From: UMGS1370 sp963557065
GTDB taxonomy: Bacteria > Bacillota > Clostridia > Lachnospirales > Lachnospiraceae
Direction of reading: 5' to 3'
NCBI GenBank assembly: GCA_963557065.1
Contig: CAUWCT010000047.1
Coordinates: 1 to 48,985 of the forward strand
DNA length: 48,985 nt
Shown here one piece after another: positions 8,363-17,028 of the stretch; position 1 is the stretch's first letter, and each line of letters opens with the position of its first letter. The translations under genes were made by a program, and so were the position numbers. The notes below the pieces were generated by a model that searched no databases, was not told the DNA's origin, and saw nothing but the letters and a program-made list of their open reading frames with translations.

Positions 8363-11233
8363 TCACTCCTCTTTTTCTTTTGTTTCTGATTCTCTTTCAC
8401 TGGCTTCTGCTGTTTCCGGCAGTTTTTCTTCTGCCTTCGTTTCTTCCGCCTCAGGTTCTTCTGTCATGATTTCTTTTGGCAGTTCTTCTTCCGGCATTTT
8501 TTCTGTAAACTCTGCATCTTTTCGCCTTCTTAAAATCCCCAGAATACCGGCAAATACCAGAATGATCACACTGCCTGCGGTAATCAGGATTCCCTCTTTT
8601 AATCCCTGGGGCTGATAATTCATGGTAATTGTGTGATGGCCTTCTGCCAAATCCACTCCTAAAAAGGTATCAAACAGTTTTCGCCCTTCTGCCGGCTTTC
8701 CGTCTACCTGAATCTCCCAACCCTTATCATAAGGAATGGAAGTAAACAAAATTCCCGGTTGACCGGCAGTGACTTCTCCTTCCAGCTCTGTGTCATTCCA
8801 CCTGGTCAGCCGCCATGGCATCCGATTTAAAATATCGCAGGCTTCTGCCAGTCCGGTTTCATCAAACCGATACGTCCGCACATCCATAATCTGACTGCTG
8901 TCGCAGGTCATGGACACCCTCTGCCCGGCTTCCAGATACCCCAGTTCCAGGAGGTATCCTCTGTCTGTATTTTCAAAGGTTTTGGAATCCTCTCCAATGG
9001 TGACGGTCACATCTTTCAGCTTCCGGTTCATCACAAACGCATAATACTCACCGGATTCTTCCGGAGTAAACTCGTACTGATTTCCAAATACTTCTCCGTA
9101 AGTCTCGATCAGCACCGGACTTGCCCCTACTGCCATGCACAAATCATTCTGCACATCTGCCGGATTTGCCATATCAAGCTGCCAGTAATCTTCCAGTCCC
9201 TTTTCTACTACAAATCCCAGAGGCAGCGTATAGGTATTTTCATACAGATAGGTTTCCCCTGACTCTGCCACATAGGTCATGTGGGTTTCATATTCCGGCT
9301 TTTCTGAGTACAGCGCATATTTGACGCCAAACAGCGCATCCACTAACGGCGTACTCCCTGTAATGCTGTAGGCATTGGTAGAACTCTCACACCCGATTTT
9401 TTTGAAAAATGCTGATACGTCCGCATTGGCTGTGGAAGAAAACAGGGATACGGAAGGAAAATTCATCCATGCGCCGTCATTTTTCGTCTTTCTTGTCACC
9501 TTTTCCACTCTGAAAAAACTGTCGTTGGGCAGCAAATCCATGACCAGATCCCGAACTTCTTCGTTGTCTTTGACATAACTGGTCCGGCTTGTGGTGGTAA
9601 CGGAAGTAATTGTCATATTTACTGCCGCCTCAACAGACACAAGTCCCAGCGTCATCAAAACCAGAGTATTGCGGCTAACCCGCTGATTCCTGTAAAGGTG
9701 CATCAGACCTGCATAAGCTGCCAGGAAAATCAGAGCTGCATAAAACACTGCAAAATGGAAATGGTCTTCTGTCACCATTTTTTCTGCCAGTATCACAAAG
9801 CCTGCTGATACAAAAAATGCCATGGATATATGGCTTTTCGGCGTTTCTTTTAAATACATATACGCCCGGTAGCAAATTACCAGCATTAAAAAGATATAGA
9901 TAAAGGACTGGCGGCAGGGCAGGCTGTTGGGATAGTGGAACCCATGCCAGATAAAATTTAATACATTTACGGAAAAGCTTGCATAAAACATGAGAAGCAT
10001 TCCCGAATAAACCGCCTTTTCCCTGGCACTGATTTTTTTGCATCCCAAATACAGCAAAAACAGCAGAAATACTGCTATGCCGCAGTAAATGTTGGGCCAG
10101 TGATCCAGTCCGATTTCTGTCTCTACATTGCCGATATGGCGGGCAATCATATCAAATATGGAGAAATAGGAACTTATTGTTTTAGGAAAATTAAACTCTC
10201 CGGAAGCCGTTGCCTGCAGAGCAAAAATCTCCGGAAGCAGCACTGCGGCCGCCAGGCCTCCTGCAAGCAGAGAATAGGCAGTAAACTGCCAAACCGCCTG
10301 AAACAACCGTTTCCATCCCTGAAATCCTTCCAGAATCAAAAGTGCTCCAAAATAAATGACCATAAAAATGCAGATCATAATGGAAATGTAATAATTGGAA
10401 AGGATGGACATTCCCAGGGCAATGCAGTAAAGAAATCCCTTCTGCTCTTTTACCAGACGTTCCAGTCCCAGCATAATAACAGGGAACAAAACGATGCAAT
10501 CCAGCCACATGATGTTCCAGCTATACGCTGCCATATAACCGGAAAGCGCATAGAAAATCCCAAAAAACGCCACGCCAAAATCCCTGGTTTTACAGTGCCT
10601 GCGCAGATACCAGGCCATGGAAAGTCCGGCCAGTCCGATTTTTAATACAATCGAATAGGTCATAAACTCAATAATCAGATTTTTGGGGCAGAATATCAGC
10701 AGCCAGTTTAAGGGGCTTGCCAGATAATAGGCATAAAGGGCTGAGAAATTTACGCCCATTCCCACGTCCCAGCTGTAAAGCAGACTTCCTCCATGGGTCA
10801 GCTTGTATTGAAATTCAGAAAAGAAAGGCGCATACTGGTGATACAGATCTGTTCGTAAAAAACTTTCTTCTCCAAATGGAAAAATCCCTCTCTGAAGGAA
10901 AATAATCAGCATAATCAGAACCGGGACGAGAAAGGCGGCTACCAGTCCATCTCCTGGCCGGATAAAATTTCGGATCGTTATCTCCTCTTCATCCTCTTCA
11001 CAGTCCGTTTGATTTTCAAATTCCTGTACGTATTCCTCCTCTTCTAAAAACGGTTCTTCTGTCTGTACAAACTCTGTTTCTTCATAGGAGTCTTCCCCTT
11101 TCATAAGGCGGCTGTACTCTCTCTGAGCGCTTTCCAGGGCTTCTGCCGCCGGAAGGCTTTTTTTCTCTCCATCCTGCATATCCAGCAATTCCTCCAATTC
11201 TCTGGAAATCCGCTCTACCTCTTCATGCTCCAT
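8363..11233 (-). CDS. YfhO-family polytopic membrane protein
   Basis: A 956-residue integral membrane protein of the YfhO family (GT-C-like fold). Such proteins have been linked in Gram-positive bacteria to glycosylation of cell-envelope polymers such as lipoteichoic acid. About 95 acidic cytoplasmic residues come first, then a roughly 12-helix block with the short acidic loop LTHGGSLLYSWDVGMG, then a large outer beta-rich domain, one more helix (GILITAGSVIILVFAGILGIL), and a C-terminal tail of about 55 mostly Glu/Lys/Thr residues. The ATG is two bases after the GtrA stop, with its ribosome-binding site inside that gene. GtrA proteins are often linked to lipid-linked sugar transfer, so the pair probably decorates an envelope polymer. 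The charged tails at both ends are unusual. Confidence 0.85.
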   Translation of the reverse strand: MEHEEVERISRELEELLDMQDGEKKSLPAAEALESAQREYSRLMKGEDSYEETEFVQTEEPFLEEEEYVQEFENQTDCEEDEEEITIRNFIRPGDGLVAAFLVPVLIMLIIFLQRGIFPFGEESFLRTDLYHQYAPFFSEFQYKLTHGGSLLYSWDVGMGVNFSALYAYYLASPLNWLLIFCPKNLIIEFMTYSIVLKIGLAGLSMAWYLRRHCKTRDFGVAFFGIFYALSGYMAAYSWNIMWLDCIVLFPVIMLGLERLVKEQKGFLYCIALGMSILSNYYISIMICIFMVIYFGALLILEGFQGWKRLFQAVWQFTAYSLLAGGLAAAVLLPEIFALQATASGEFNFPKTISSYFSIFDMIARHIGNVETEIGLDHWPNIYCGIAVFLLFLLYLGCKKISAREKAVYSGMLLMFYASFSVNVLNFIWHGFHYPNSLPCRQSFIYIFLMLVICYRAYMYLKETPKSHISMAFFVSAGFVILAEKMVTEDHFHFAVFYAALIFLAAYAGLMHLYRNQRVSRNTLVLMTLGLVSVEAAVNMTITSVTTTSRTSYVKDNEEVRDLVMDLLPNDSFFRVEKVTRKTKNDGAWMNFPSVSLFSSTANADVSAFFKKIGCESSTNAYSITGSTPLVDALFGVKYALYSEKPEYETHMTYVAESGETYLYENTYTLPLGFVVEKGLEDYWQLDMANPADVQNDLCMAVGASPVLIETYGEVFGNQYEFTPEESGEYYAFVMNRKLKDVTVTIGEDSKTFENTDRGYLLELGYLEAGQRVSMTCDSSQIMDVRTYRFDETGLAEACDILNRMPWRLTRWNDTELEGEVTAGQPGILFTSIPYDKGWEIQVDGKPAEGRKLFDTFLGVDLAEGHHTITMNYQPQGLKEGILITAGSVIILVFAGILGILRRRKDAEFTEKMPEEELPKEIMTEEPEAEETKAEEKLPETAEASERESETKEKEE

Positions 11234-11235
11234 GT

Positions 11236-11658
11236 CTAATCCCCTTTTTTTCTGGTTTCTTTAAAAATCCAGAGTTTGCTGAATACATAGTTCATAACCA
11301 GGTTGACCACTGATACAATCAATTTTGCCACATAGTTATTCCATTTCAGCCATCCCACCATAACCACCATCATAATCCAGGTTAAAACGCCGGACACTCC
11401 CCGGCAGGCCACAAAAGCCGAAAATTCTTTCCACAGATAGGAAGGTCTGAAGTTAAAATTGCGGAATACAATCAATTTATTTACCACATAGGCAAATGCC
11501 ACTGCAGCTACCCAAGACACTGCCTGGGCAATCTTATAGTCAATGCCTGATTCGCACATGACGGCATATACCACCCAGTCCACCAGAGTAGTCAGTACAC
11601 CGCATACAATATAGGAAATCGTCTCATAGTTGAACGCTTTTTTCCATAAGGTTTCCAT
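11236..11658 (-). CDS. GtrA-family membrane protein
   Basis: A small protein (140 residues) with four membrane helices, starting with the typical NYETISYIVCGVLTTLVDW. GtrA proteins are thought to move or present undecaprenyl-phosphate-linked sugars across the membrane. GGGAGAG lies nine bases before the ATG. It is immediately followed (2 bases) by the YfhO-type gene, supporting a joint role in sugar modification of the envelope. The family assignment is firm; the substrate is unknown. Confidence 0.9.
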   Translation of the reverse strand: METLWKKAFNYETISYIVCGVLTTLVDWVVYAVMCESGIDYKIAQAVSWVAAVAFAYVVNKLIVFRNFNFRPSYLWKEFSAFVACRGVSGVLTWIMMVVMVGWLKWNNYVAKLIVSVVNLVMNYVFSKLWIFKETRKKGD

Positions 11659-11723
11659 CTTGCTATTCTCTCCCTTTATCCTTCTTTCATACTATTCATT
11701 TTTCTATTCTACCTTTAGTTCCC

Positions 11724-12758
11724 CTACTTTGCAAGCAGATCCTCTGCCCCTTTTGAGCAGTGAATCCTGCCGTCTTCTGTGATGAAAAATGCCTCGGCCC
11801 CTTCTATAGAATCAATCAATTCCATCCCTTTTTCAAGCCCCAGAGAAAAACAGGTGGTACTTAAGGCGTCACCGTCCACAGAAAAAGGAGAAACAATGGT
11901 CACATCCGTCAGTCCATTCTGATACGGATACCCGTCTTTCGGGTTTAAAATATGGTGGTAATTCACTCCGTCCCTGACGAAATTGCGCTCGTAGACCCCG
12001 GAAGATACCACTGACTGATCCCGAATCTCTAATACTGCCGCCTGTTCATATCGTCCGCCAAAGGGCTCTCTGAGACCAATCCGAAACGGCTCTCCTCCTG
12101 TCTGCTCTCCCAGACAAAGCACATTGCCTCCCAGATTAATCACTGCACTCTCCACGCCCCGGGCTTTTAAATATTCTTTAATTTTATCAGCAATATACCC
12201 TTTTGCAATGGCTCCCAGATCAAGCTGCACCTGGCTGTCTGCCAGTTCGACTGCACTGCCTGACACCCGGACTCTTTCATATCCCACCTTTTTCACTGCT
12301 TCACGAATGGAATCTTCTGTCGGAACCGTTTTCTCTCCGCCTGTAAAATCCCATAAATCTGACAGGGGAGCGATGGTAATATCAAAAGCACCATCTGACA
12401 GTCTGCTGTAATACAGCCCTTTTTCAATCAGATCGGCTGTTTCCTTAGAAATTTCTATCCTGGTCTCCTCCGGTTTCCGGTGATTAATCCGGTAAATATC
12501 GCTTCCTTCTATGGTTTTGCTGAGCAGATTTTCATAATAGCTGCACAATTCTCTGCAGTGATCCAGAATGGCGGTATCCTCTGTATCGTACAGGGTAATC
12601 GTAATAAATGTATCAAACGCAAAGGCAGACAAAGTTATGGGTTCTGTCTTCTTTTTTGCGCCTCCCAGAAAACTGTAAATAAATAAAACTGCTGCCGCAA
12701 GCACAACTGCCGGCATAAAAAAACTTTGCCAGCCTCTTCTTTTTCCGTCTTTTTTCAA
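11724..12758 (-). CDS. apbE: FAD:protein FMN transferase (ApbE)
   Basis: Attaches FMN covalently to Thr/Ser of target flavoproteins such as Rnf or Nqr subunits, acting outside the membrane. The protein has 344 residues with an N-terminal signal anchor (FFMPAVVLAAAVLFIYSFLGG) and no lipobox Cys. Family motifs include QLDLGAIAKGYIADK, AVINLGGNVLCLG and DALSTTCFSLG near the C-terminus, the flavin and Mg2+ regions. The start is a TTG at 12758 with AGGAG six bases upstream; there is no in-frame ATG before the signal anchor. No flavoprotein target gene (rnf, nqr, fumarate reductase-like) is in the window. Confidence 0.93.
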   Translation of the reverse strand: MKKDGKRRGWQSFFMPAVVLAAAVLFIYSFLGGAKKKTEPITLSAFAFDTFITITLYDTEDTAILDHCRELCSYYENLLSKTIEGSDIYRINHRKPEETRIEISKETADLIEKGLYYSRLSDGAFDITIAPLSDLWDFTGGEKTVPTEDSIREAVKKVGYERVRVSGSAVELADSQVQLDLGAIAKGYIADKIKEYLKARGVESAVINLGGNVLCLGEQTGGEPFRIGLREPFGGRYEQAAVLEIRDQSVVSSGVYERNFVRDGVNYHHILNPKDGYPYQNGLTDVTIVSPFSVDGDALSTTCFSLGLEKGMELIDSIEGAEAFFITEDGRIHCSKGAEDLLAK

Positions 12759-12784
12759 TTAATTCTCCTGCCTGTCTCCAAAAC

Positions 12785-12821
12785 TTAGGGACGCACCGGA
12801 CCAATCCGGCAGCGCCCCTAA
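12785..12821 (-). terminator. Hairpin between the aminotransferase and apbE genes
   Basis: On the minus strand TTAGGG-GCGC and GCG-CCCTAA arms enclose an inner CCGGATTGGTCCGG stem, followed by GTTTT. It lies after the aminotransferase stop and just before the apbE ribosome-binding site. The T-run is short, so it may be a weak terminator or only a leader structure. Confidence 0.5.
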
Positions 12822-12833
12822 TCCTTTGTTTCT

Positions 12834-14129
12834 TTATTTATCTTTCCAATCTGCCAGAAGTTTCTCTACACTGACCAGTTTGACGCACAGAGAAAACAGA
12901 TCCATGGCAATCTCCAAATCGTTTAACGGTGGATAGGTAGGGGCGATCCGGATATTGCTGTCTTTTGGGTCCTTTCCGTATGGGAAGGCGGCTCCGGCTC
13001 CGGTCATAGTAACGCCTGCCTTCTTACACTTTGCCACAATTTCTTTTGCACAGCCGTCCATGGCCTCAAAAGAAATAAAATAACCGCCCTTTGGACAGGT
13101 CCACTCTCCAATGCCCAGACCTCCCAGTTCCCGTTCCAGAGTTTCTTCCACCAGTTCAAACTTGGGGCGGAGAATGTCTGCATGGCGTCTCATATGCTCT
13201 ACCATGCCATGAATGTCTCCGAAAAAGCGGACATGGCGAAGCTGATTCACCTTGTCGTGGCCAATGGTCTGGTTCTTTAACTGATGGCGGATGTCTGCCA
13301 GGTTATTTAAAGAAGTGGCTAACGCCGCCATACCGGAACCCGGAAAACTAATCTTGGAAGTAGAAGAAAACTTATACACCAGGTCAGGATTTCCGGCTCT
13401 TTTACACTCTGCCAGAATCTCAATCAAATGGTCCTGATCGTGATCATATAAATGGTGAACTCCATATGCGTTATCCCAGTAAATGCGGAAATCTCTGGCT
13501 GCCGGCTTTAAACGGGCAAACCGGCGGACGGTTTCATCTGAATAGGAAATTCCCTGGGGATTGGAATATTTGGGCACACACCAGATTCCTTTGACAGCCT
13601 CATCTTCTGCTACCAGCCGCTCTACCAGATCCATATCCGGCCCTGTGGACGTCATGGGAACGTTAATCATCTCAATCCCAAAATACTCAGTAATCGCAAA
13701 ATGGCGGTCATATCCGGGAACCGGACACAGGAATTTTACCTTGTCCAGTTTTGCCCATGGGGTGCTTCCCATAACGCCATGAGTCATAGAACGGGCAATG
13801 GTGTCATACATAACATTTAAACTGGAATTGCCATAAATAATGAGATTGTCCGGATTTACCTCCATCATATCAGCCAGCAATTCCTTGGCTTCGCGGATTC
13901 CGTCCAGAACTCCGTAATTGCGGCAGTCTGTGCCGTCATCGCAGGTCAGATCTGAGCTGCTGTTTAACACGTCCATCATGCCCATAGACAGATCCAGCTG
14001 CTCTACACATGGCTTTCCTCTGGACATATCCAGTTTTAAATCTTTTCCCTGGTACTCCCGGTACTGACTCTTTAAAGACTTCCTTAAGTCCATCAGCTCT
14101 TCTTTTGTCAATTCAGCATACGGCTTCAT
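12834..14129 (-). CDS. PLP-dependent aspartate aminotransferase (PF12897 type)
   Basis: This is a fold-type I aminotransferase of 431 residues of the group once labelled MocR-like aminotransferase (PF12897), whose characterised members convert aspartate and 2-oxoglutarate to oxaloacetate and glutamate. Visible features are the N-terminal LDMSRGKPC, YGNSSLNVM (phosphate region), WCVPKYSNPQG, YWDNAYGVHHL (Asp/Tyr to the pyridine ring) and the Schiff-base Lys in FSSTSKISFPGSGMA. AGGAGG eight bases before the ATG fixes the start. It has no GntR-type DNA-binding domain, so it is an enzyme and not a MocR regulator. Confidence 0.9.
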   Translation of the reverse strand: MKPYAELTKEELMDLRKSLKSQYREYQGKDLKLDMSRGKPCVEQLDLSMGMMDVLNSSSDLTCDDGTDCRNYGVLDGIREAKELLADMMEVNPDNLIIYGNSSLNVMYDTIARSMTHGVMGSTPWAKLDKVKFLCPVPGYDRHFAITEYFGIEMINVPMTSTGPDMDLVERLVAEDEAVKGIWCVPKYSNPQGISYSDETVRRFARLKPAARDFRIYWDNAYGVHHLYDHDQDHLIEILAECKRAGNPDLVYKFSSTSKISFPGSGMAALATSLNNLADIRHQLKNQTIGHDKVNQLRHVRFFGDIHGMVEHMRRHADILRPKFELVEETLERELGGLGIGEWTCPKGGYFISFEAMDGCAKEIVAKCKKAGVTMTGAGAAFPYGKDPKDSNIRIAPTYPPLNDLEIAMDLFSLCVKLVSVEKLLADWKDK

Positions 14130-14254
14130 CAGTTTTCCTCCTTGCAGTTACTTGATGTGGGGTGTTGGGAATGCCTTCCTTAATATAAGGATTTGGCGTA
14201 ATTGTGAATATAATAGCACAAATTTTTCAAATATACTACCCCTATCAACAAATC

Positions 14255-14283
14255 TTGACAGAATATCCCTCAGGCGATACAAT
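14255..14283 (+). promoter_or_regulatory. Promoter of the MATE operon
   Basis: TTGACA (14255-14260) and TACAAT (14278-14283) are 17 bases apart. The inverted repeat TTAGC-AC-GCTAA starts three bases after the -10 box. Confidence 0.75.
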
Positions 14284-14285
14284 AA

Positions 14286-14297
14286 TTAGCACGCTAA
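14286..14297. promoter_or_regulatory. Operator-like inverted repeat at the MATE promoter
   Basis: TTAGC and GCTAA are perfect arms with a two-base centre, at the predicted transcription start. MarR-family repressors often use short palindromes of this kind in front of MATE exporters. No MarR gene is adjacent here, so the regulator would act in trans. Confidence 0.5.
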
Positions 14298-14319
14298 CTA
14301 TTTAGAAAGGGGTTTTTCC

Positions 14320-15675
14320 ATGTCACAAACAGAAAATAAAATGGGGACTATGCCTGTTTCCAGGCTATTGTTTACCATGTCCCTGCCAATGATGATTTCC
14401 ATGCTTGTACAGGCTCTTTATAACATCATTGACAGTATTTTTGTTGCCCAGATCAGCGAAGCTGCTCTGACCGCTGTTTCTCTGGCGTTTCCGATTCAGA
14501 ATCTGATGATTGCAGTATCTGCCGGAACCTGCGTCGGCGTCAATGCGCTTTTGTCCCGTTCTCTTGGAGAAGGCCGTCGGGAAGCCGCGGATCTGACTGC
14601 GGTAAACGGGGTCTTTCTGGCTCTTTTAAGCTATCTGGCATTTGCTTTTCTGGGACTGTTTTTCTCCCGCATATATTTCTCCGTTCAGACCAGCAATCCG
14701 GAAATTATTGAAATGGGTATTGATTACTTAACCATCTGTACCGTCCTTGGATTCGGCATTTTCGGAGAAATGATGTTTGAACGTCTTTTGCAGTCTACAG
14801 GCCGTACTATCTACAACATGTATTCCCAAGGCGCCGGTGCCATTATCAACATTATTTTAGACCCGATTTTAATTTTTGGCCTTTTTGGAGCGCCAAAAAT
14901 GGGCATTCAGGGCGCTGCTCTTGCAACTGTTATCGGCCAGATTATTGCAATGATCATGGCGTACCTGTTTAATAAGAAAAAAAATACAGATATTGAGCTG
15001 TCCTTTAAGGGATTTCGCCCCCATGGGCATACAATCCGCACCATTTATGATGTGGGAGTTCCCAGTATGATTATGCAGTCCATCAGTTCTGTCATGCTTC
15101 TGGGCATGAATCGCATCCTGATCGCCTTTTCCGAAACTGCTGTTTCTGTGCTGGGCATATACTTTAAACTGCAGAGTTTTATCTTCATGCCGATTTTCGG
15201 CTTAAACAATGGCATGATCCCGATTATCGCCTACAATTACGGCGCTCAAAAGAAACATCGAATCATTCACACTATCAAATTGTCTGTTATCAGCGCTGTC
15301 TCCATTATGCTCATTGGTCTGTTTTTGTTCCAGGTTTTCCCAAGAGAACTGCTCCTTATGTTTAAAGCATCGGAACACATGCTGGAAATAGGAATCCCCG
15401 CTCTTAAGACGATCAGTCTGAGTTTCCTGTTTGCAGGCTACTGCATTATTGTCAGTTCTGTATTTCAGGCTTTGGGAAATGGTGTATACAGCCTGATTGT
15501 TTCCGTCATCCGTCAGCTTTTGGGGATTCTTCCCTTAGCTTACCTGTTTGCTTCTGTATTTGGGCTAAATGCAGTCTGGCTCTCCTTCCCTCTGGCTGAG
15601 CTTTTATCTGTCCTGTTCAGCACCATTTTATTTATCCGCATTTATCGGCTGAAAATCAAACCGTTAAGCGAATAG
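14320..15675 (+). CDS. MATE-family efflux transporter
   Basis: A 451-residue MATE exporter with 12 predicted helices, cation- or proton-driven, exporting drugs or metabolites. It starts with the typical GTMPVSRLLFTMSLPMMISMLVQALYNIIDSIFV and has a second-half repeat around VGVPSMIMQSISS. AGAAAGGGG precedes the ATG by seven bases. It heads a likely three-gene unit with the Rae1-like nuclease (12-base gap) and mntP (18-base gap). Its promoter carries an operator-like palindrome, so induction by a compound is likely. Confidence 0.93.
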   Translation: MSQTENKMGTMPVSRLLFTMSLPMMISMLVQALYNIIDSIFVAQISEAALTAVSLAFPIQNLMIAVSAGTCVGVNALLSRSLGEGRREAADLTAVNGVFLALLSYLAFAFLGLFFSRIYFSVQTSNPEIIEMGIDYLTICTVLGFGIFGEMMFERLLQSTGRTIYNMYSQGAGAIINIILDPILIFGLFGAPKMGIQGAALATVIGQIIAMIMAYLFNKKKNTDIELSFKGFRPHGHTIRTIYDVGVPSMIMQSISSVMLLGMNRILIAFSETAVSVLGIYFKLQSFIFMPIFGLNNGMIPIIAYNYGAQKKHRIIHTIKLSVISAVSIMLIGLFLFQVFPRELLLMFKASEHMLEIGIPALKTISLSFLFAGYCIIVSSVFQALGNGVYSLIVSVIRQLLGILPLAYLFASVFGLNAVWLSFPLAELLSVLFSTILFIRIYRLKIKPLSE

Positions 15676-15687
15676 TAAGGAGTTTTT

Positions 15688-16287
15688 ATGACCTGTGAAT
15701 ATCTATTGGTAGACGGTTACAATATTATTCATGCATGGCCGGAGTTAAAAGAACTGGCTGCTGTCAATCTGGATGCAGCCAGAACCTCCTTACAGGATAC
15801 TCTCTGCAATTATCAGGGGTACAAAAAGTGCAATGTCATTGTGGTATTTGACGGCTACAAGGTAAAAAACAATCCCGGTACTGTAATCCAGTACCACAAC
15901 ATTCACGTAGTTTTTACCAAAGAAGCGGAAACTGCCGATCAGTATATTGAAAAAGTTACCCAGCAGATGGACCGGAAGTACAGCGTAGCAGTGGCTACTT
16001 CTGATAAACTGGAGCAGGTTATTATCCTGGGAAAAGGAGCCATGCGGCTGTCTGCCCGCGATTTAAAAAAGGAAATCCGGGAAACCAGTTCCGAAATCAA
16101 AACAGTCCACTTAGAGCGGACTCCCTCCCGGAAAAACTGGCTCTTTGATCATGTAGATGCAGAACTTTTTGAATATCTGGAAGATATCCGGCTCAACCGG
16201 AACCAGTCGGAAGAGTCTGTAAAACGGCCGATTTCTGACGCTTTTCCTTCCGGAAAGAAAAAGAAGAAAAAACACAAAAAACGTTAA
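15688..16287 (+). CDS. NYN-domain (YacP/Rae1-like) endoribonuclease
   Basis: A 199-residue PIN/NYN-type protein. The start YLLVDGYNIIHAWPEL, the VVFDGYK strand and SDKLEQ are shared with Bacillus subtilis YacP/Rae1, a ribosome-associated nuclease that cuts certain translated mRNAs. The acidic metal-binding Asp residues (DGYN, FDGY, SDK) appear intact. The C-terminus ends in a strongly basic Lys/His/Arg tail (SGKKKKKKHKKR), suited to binding RNA or ribosomes. In Bacillus the gene sits with rlmB and cysS, whereas here it lies between two transporter genes. Family assignment is strong, function by analogy. Confidence 0.85.
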   Translation: MTCEYLLVDGYNIIHAWPELKELAAVNLDAARTSLQDTLCNYQGYKKCNVIVVFDGYKVKNNPGTVIQYHNIHVVFTKEAETADQYIEKVTQQMDRKYSVAVATSDKLEQVIILGKGAMRLSARDLKKEIRETSSEIKTVHLERTPSRKNWLFDHVDAELFEYLEDIRLNRNQSEESVKRPISDAFPSGKKKKKKHKKR

Positions 16288-16305
16288 TCTGCAGGAGGAT
16301 TTTCC

Positions 16306-16863
16306 ATGTCTTTATTTGAACTGTTTTTAATCGCCCTGGGGCTGTCTATGGATGCCTTTGCCGTATCGGTCTGCAAGGGACTGTCCATGCCCTGTATGCG
16401 CTGGAAACACGCAGTCATTATCGGTCTGTGGTTTGGAGGATTTCAGGCCCTTATGCCCGCCTTTGGGTATTTTCTGGGATACCAGTTCCGCACAGTCATT
16501 ACCCGCTATGACCACTGGATTGCCTTTATCCTGTTAGGCATCATCGGATTTCATATGGCCAGGGAATCCTTCAGCAAGGAAGAGACAGAATTAGACTGTT
16601 CCGTAGCTCCTGGCAATATGATCCTGTTGGCCATTGCAACCAGTATTGATGCACTGGCTATCGGCGTTACCTTTGCTTTTTTAAATGTACAAATCATTCC
16701 GGCTGTCAGTTTTATCGGAATCACTACTTTTATTTTATCTGTCATCGGTGTCCGAATCGGCAATGTATTCGGCATCCGCTACAAATCAAAAGCAGAGCTG
16801 GCCGGAGGCATTATCTTAATGGTTATGGGATTTAAAATTTTAATAGAGCACCTGTTTTTTTAG
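16306..16863 (+). CDS. mntP: Manganese efflux pump MntP
   Basis: A small six-helix membrane protein (185 residues) that exports Mn2+. The two repeat signatures are present: LIALGLSMDAFAVSVCKG near the start and AIATSIDALAIGVTFAF in the middle, both with the key Asp. AGGAGG precedes the ATG. There is no yybP-ykoY Mn2+ riboswitch directly upstream; the 18-base gap to the previous gene implies read-through from the MATE promoter. Confidence 0.94.
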   Translation: MSLFELFLIALGLSMDAFAVSVCKGLSMPCMRWKHAVIIGLWFGGFQALMPAFGYFLGYQFRTVITRYDHWIAFILLGIIGFHMARESFSKEETELDCSVAPGNMILLAIATSIDALAIGVTFAFLNVQIIPAVSFIGITTFILSVIGVRIGNVFGIRYKSKAELAGGIILMVMGFKILIEHLFF

Positions 16864-16920
16864 TCAGAAAATTGTCAGAAAACCTTCATAGAAGTTTTAT
16901 TGGAATTTTCTTCCCTTTAT

Positions 16921-16955
16921 GTTACCATATAGCTATCAAACAAAGAAATGGTAAC
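16921..16955. repeat. Inverted repeat GTTACCAT...ATGGTAAC
   Basis: Perfect 8-base arms (16921-16928 and 16948-16955) enclose 19 bases. The right arm runs into a copy of the dispersed hairpin repeat (16951-16999). The position, in the leader of the cell-wall-binding protein gene, would allow a folded leader; function unknown. Confidence 0.45.
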
Positions 16956-16999
16956 AGTTCAGCCATGCATCTTCTTGCCCGCTTGCAGCGGACAAGAAG
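16951..16999 (-). repeat. Dispersed hairpin repeat, copy 1
   Basis: In this orientation the copy reads GTAACAGTTCAGCCATGCAT and then a hairpin: CTTCTTGCCCGC (16971-16982), loop TTGCA, GCGGACAAGAAG (16988-16999), 12 bp with one G-U pair. The reverse complement matches copies at about 30056 and 33201. This is the fullest copy. Confidence 0.7.
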
Positions 17000-17028
17000 C
17001 GTCTGGCAGCATAACAGGAGGGATTTCC

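Noticed and set aside
10100..10645. Plus-strand open frame of 181 codons inside the YfhO-type gene
   Set aside because: Antisense to a well-supported membrane protein gene; no ribosome-binding site, and its composition reflects the opposite frame.
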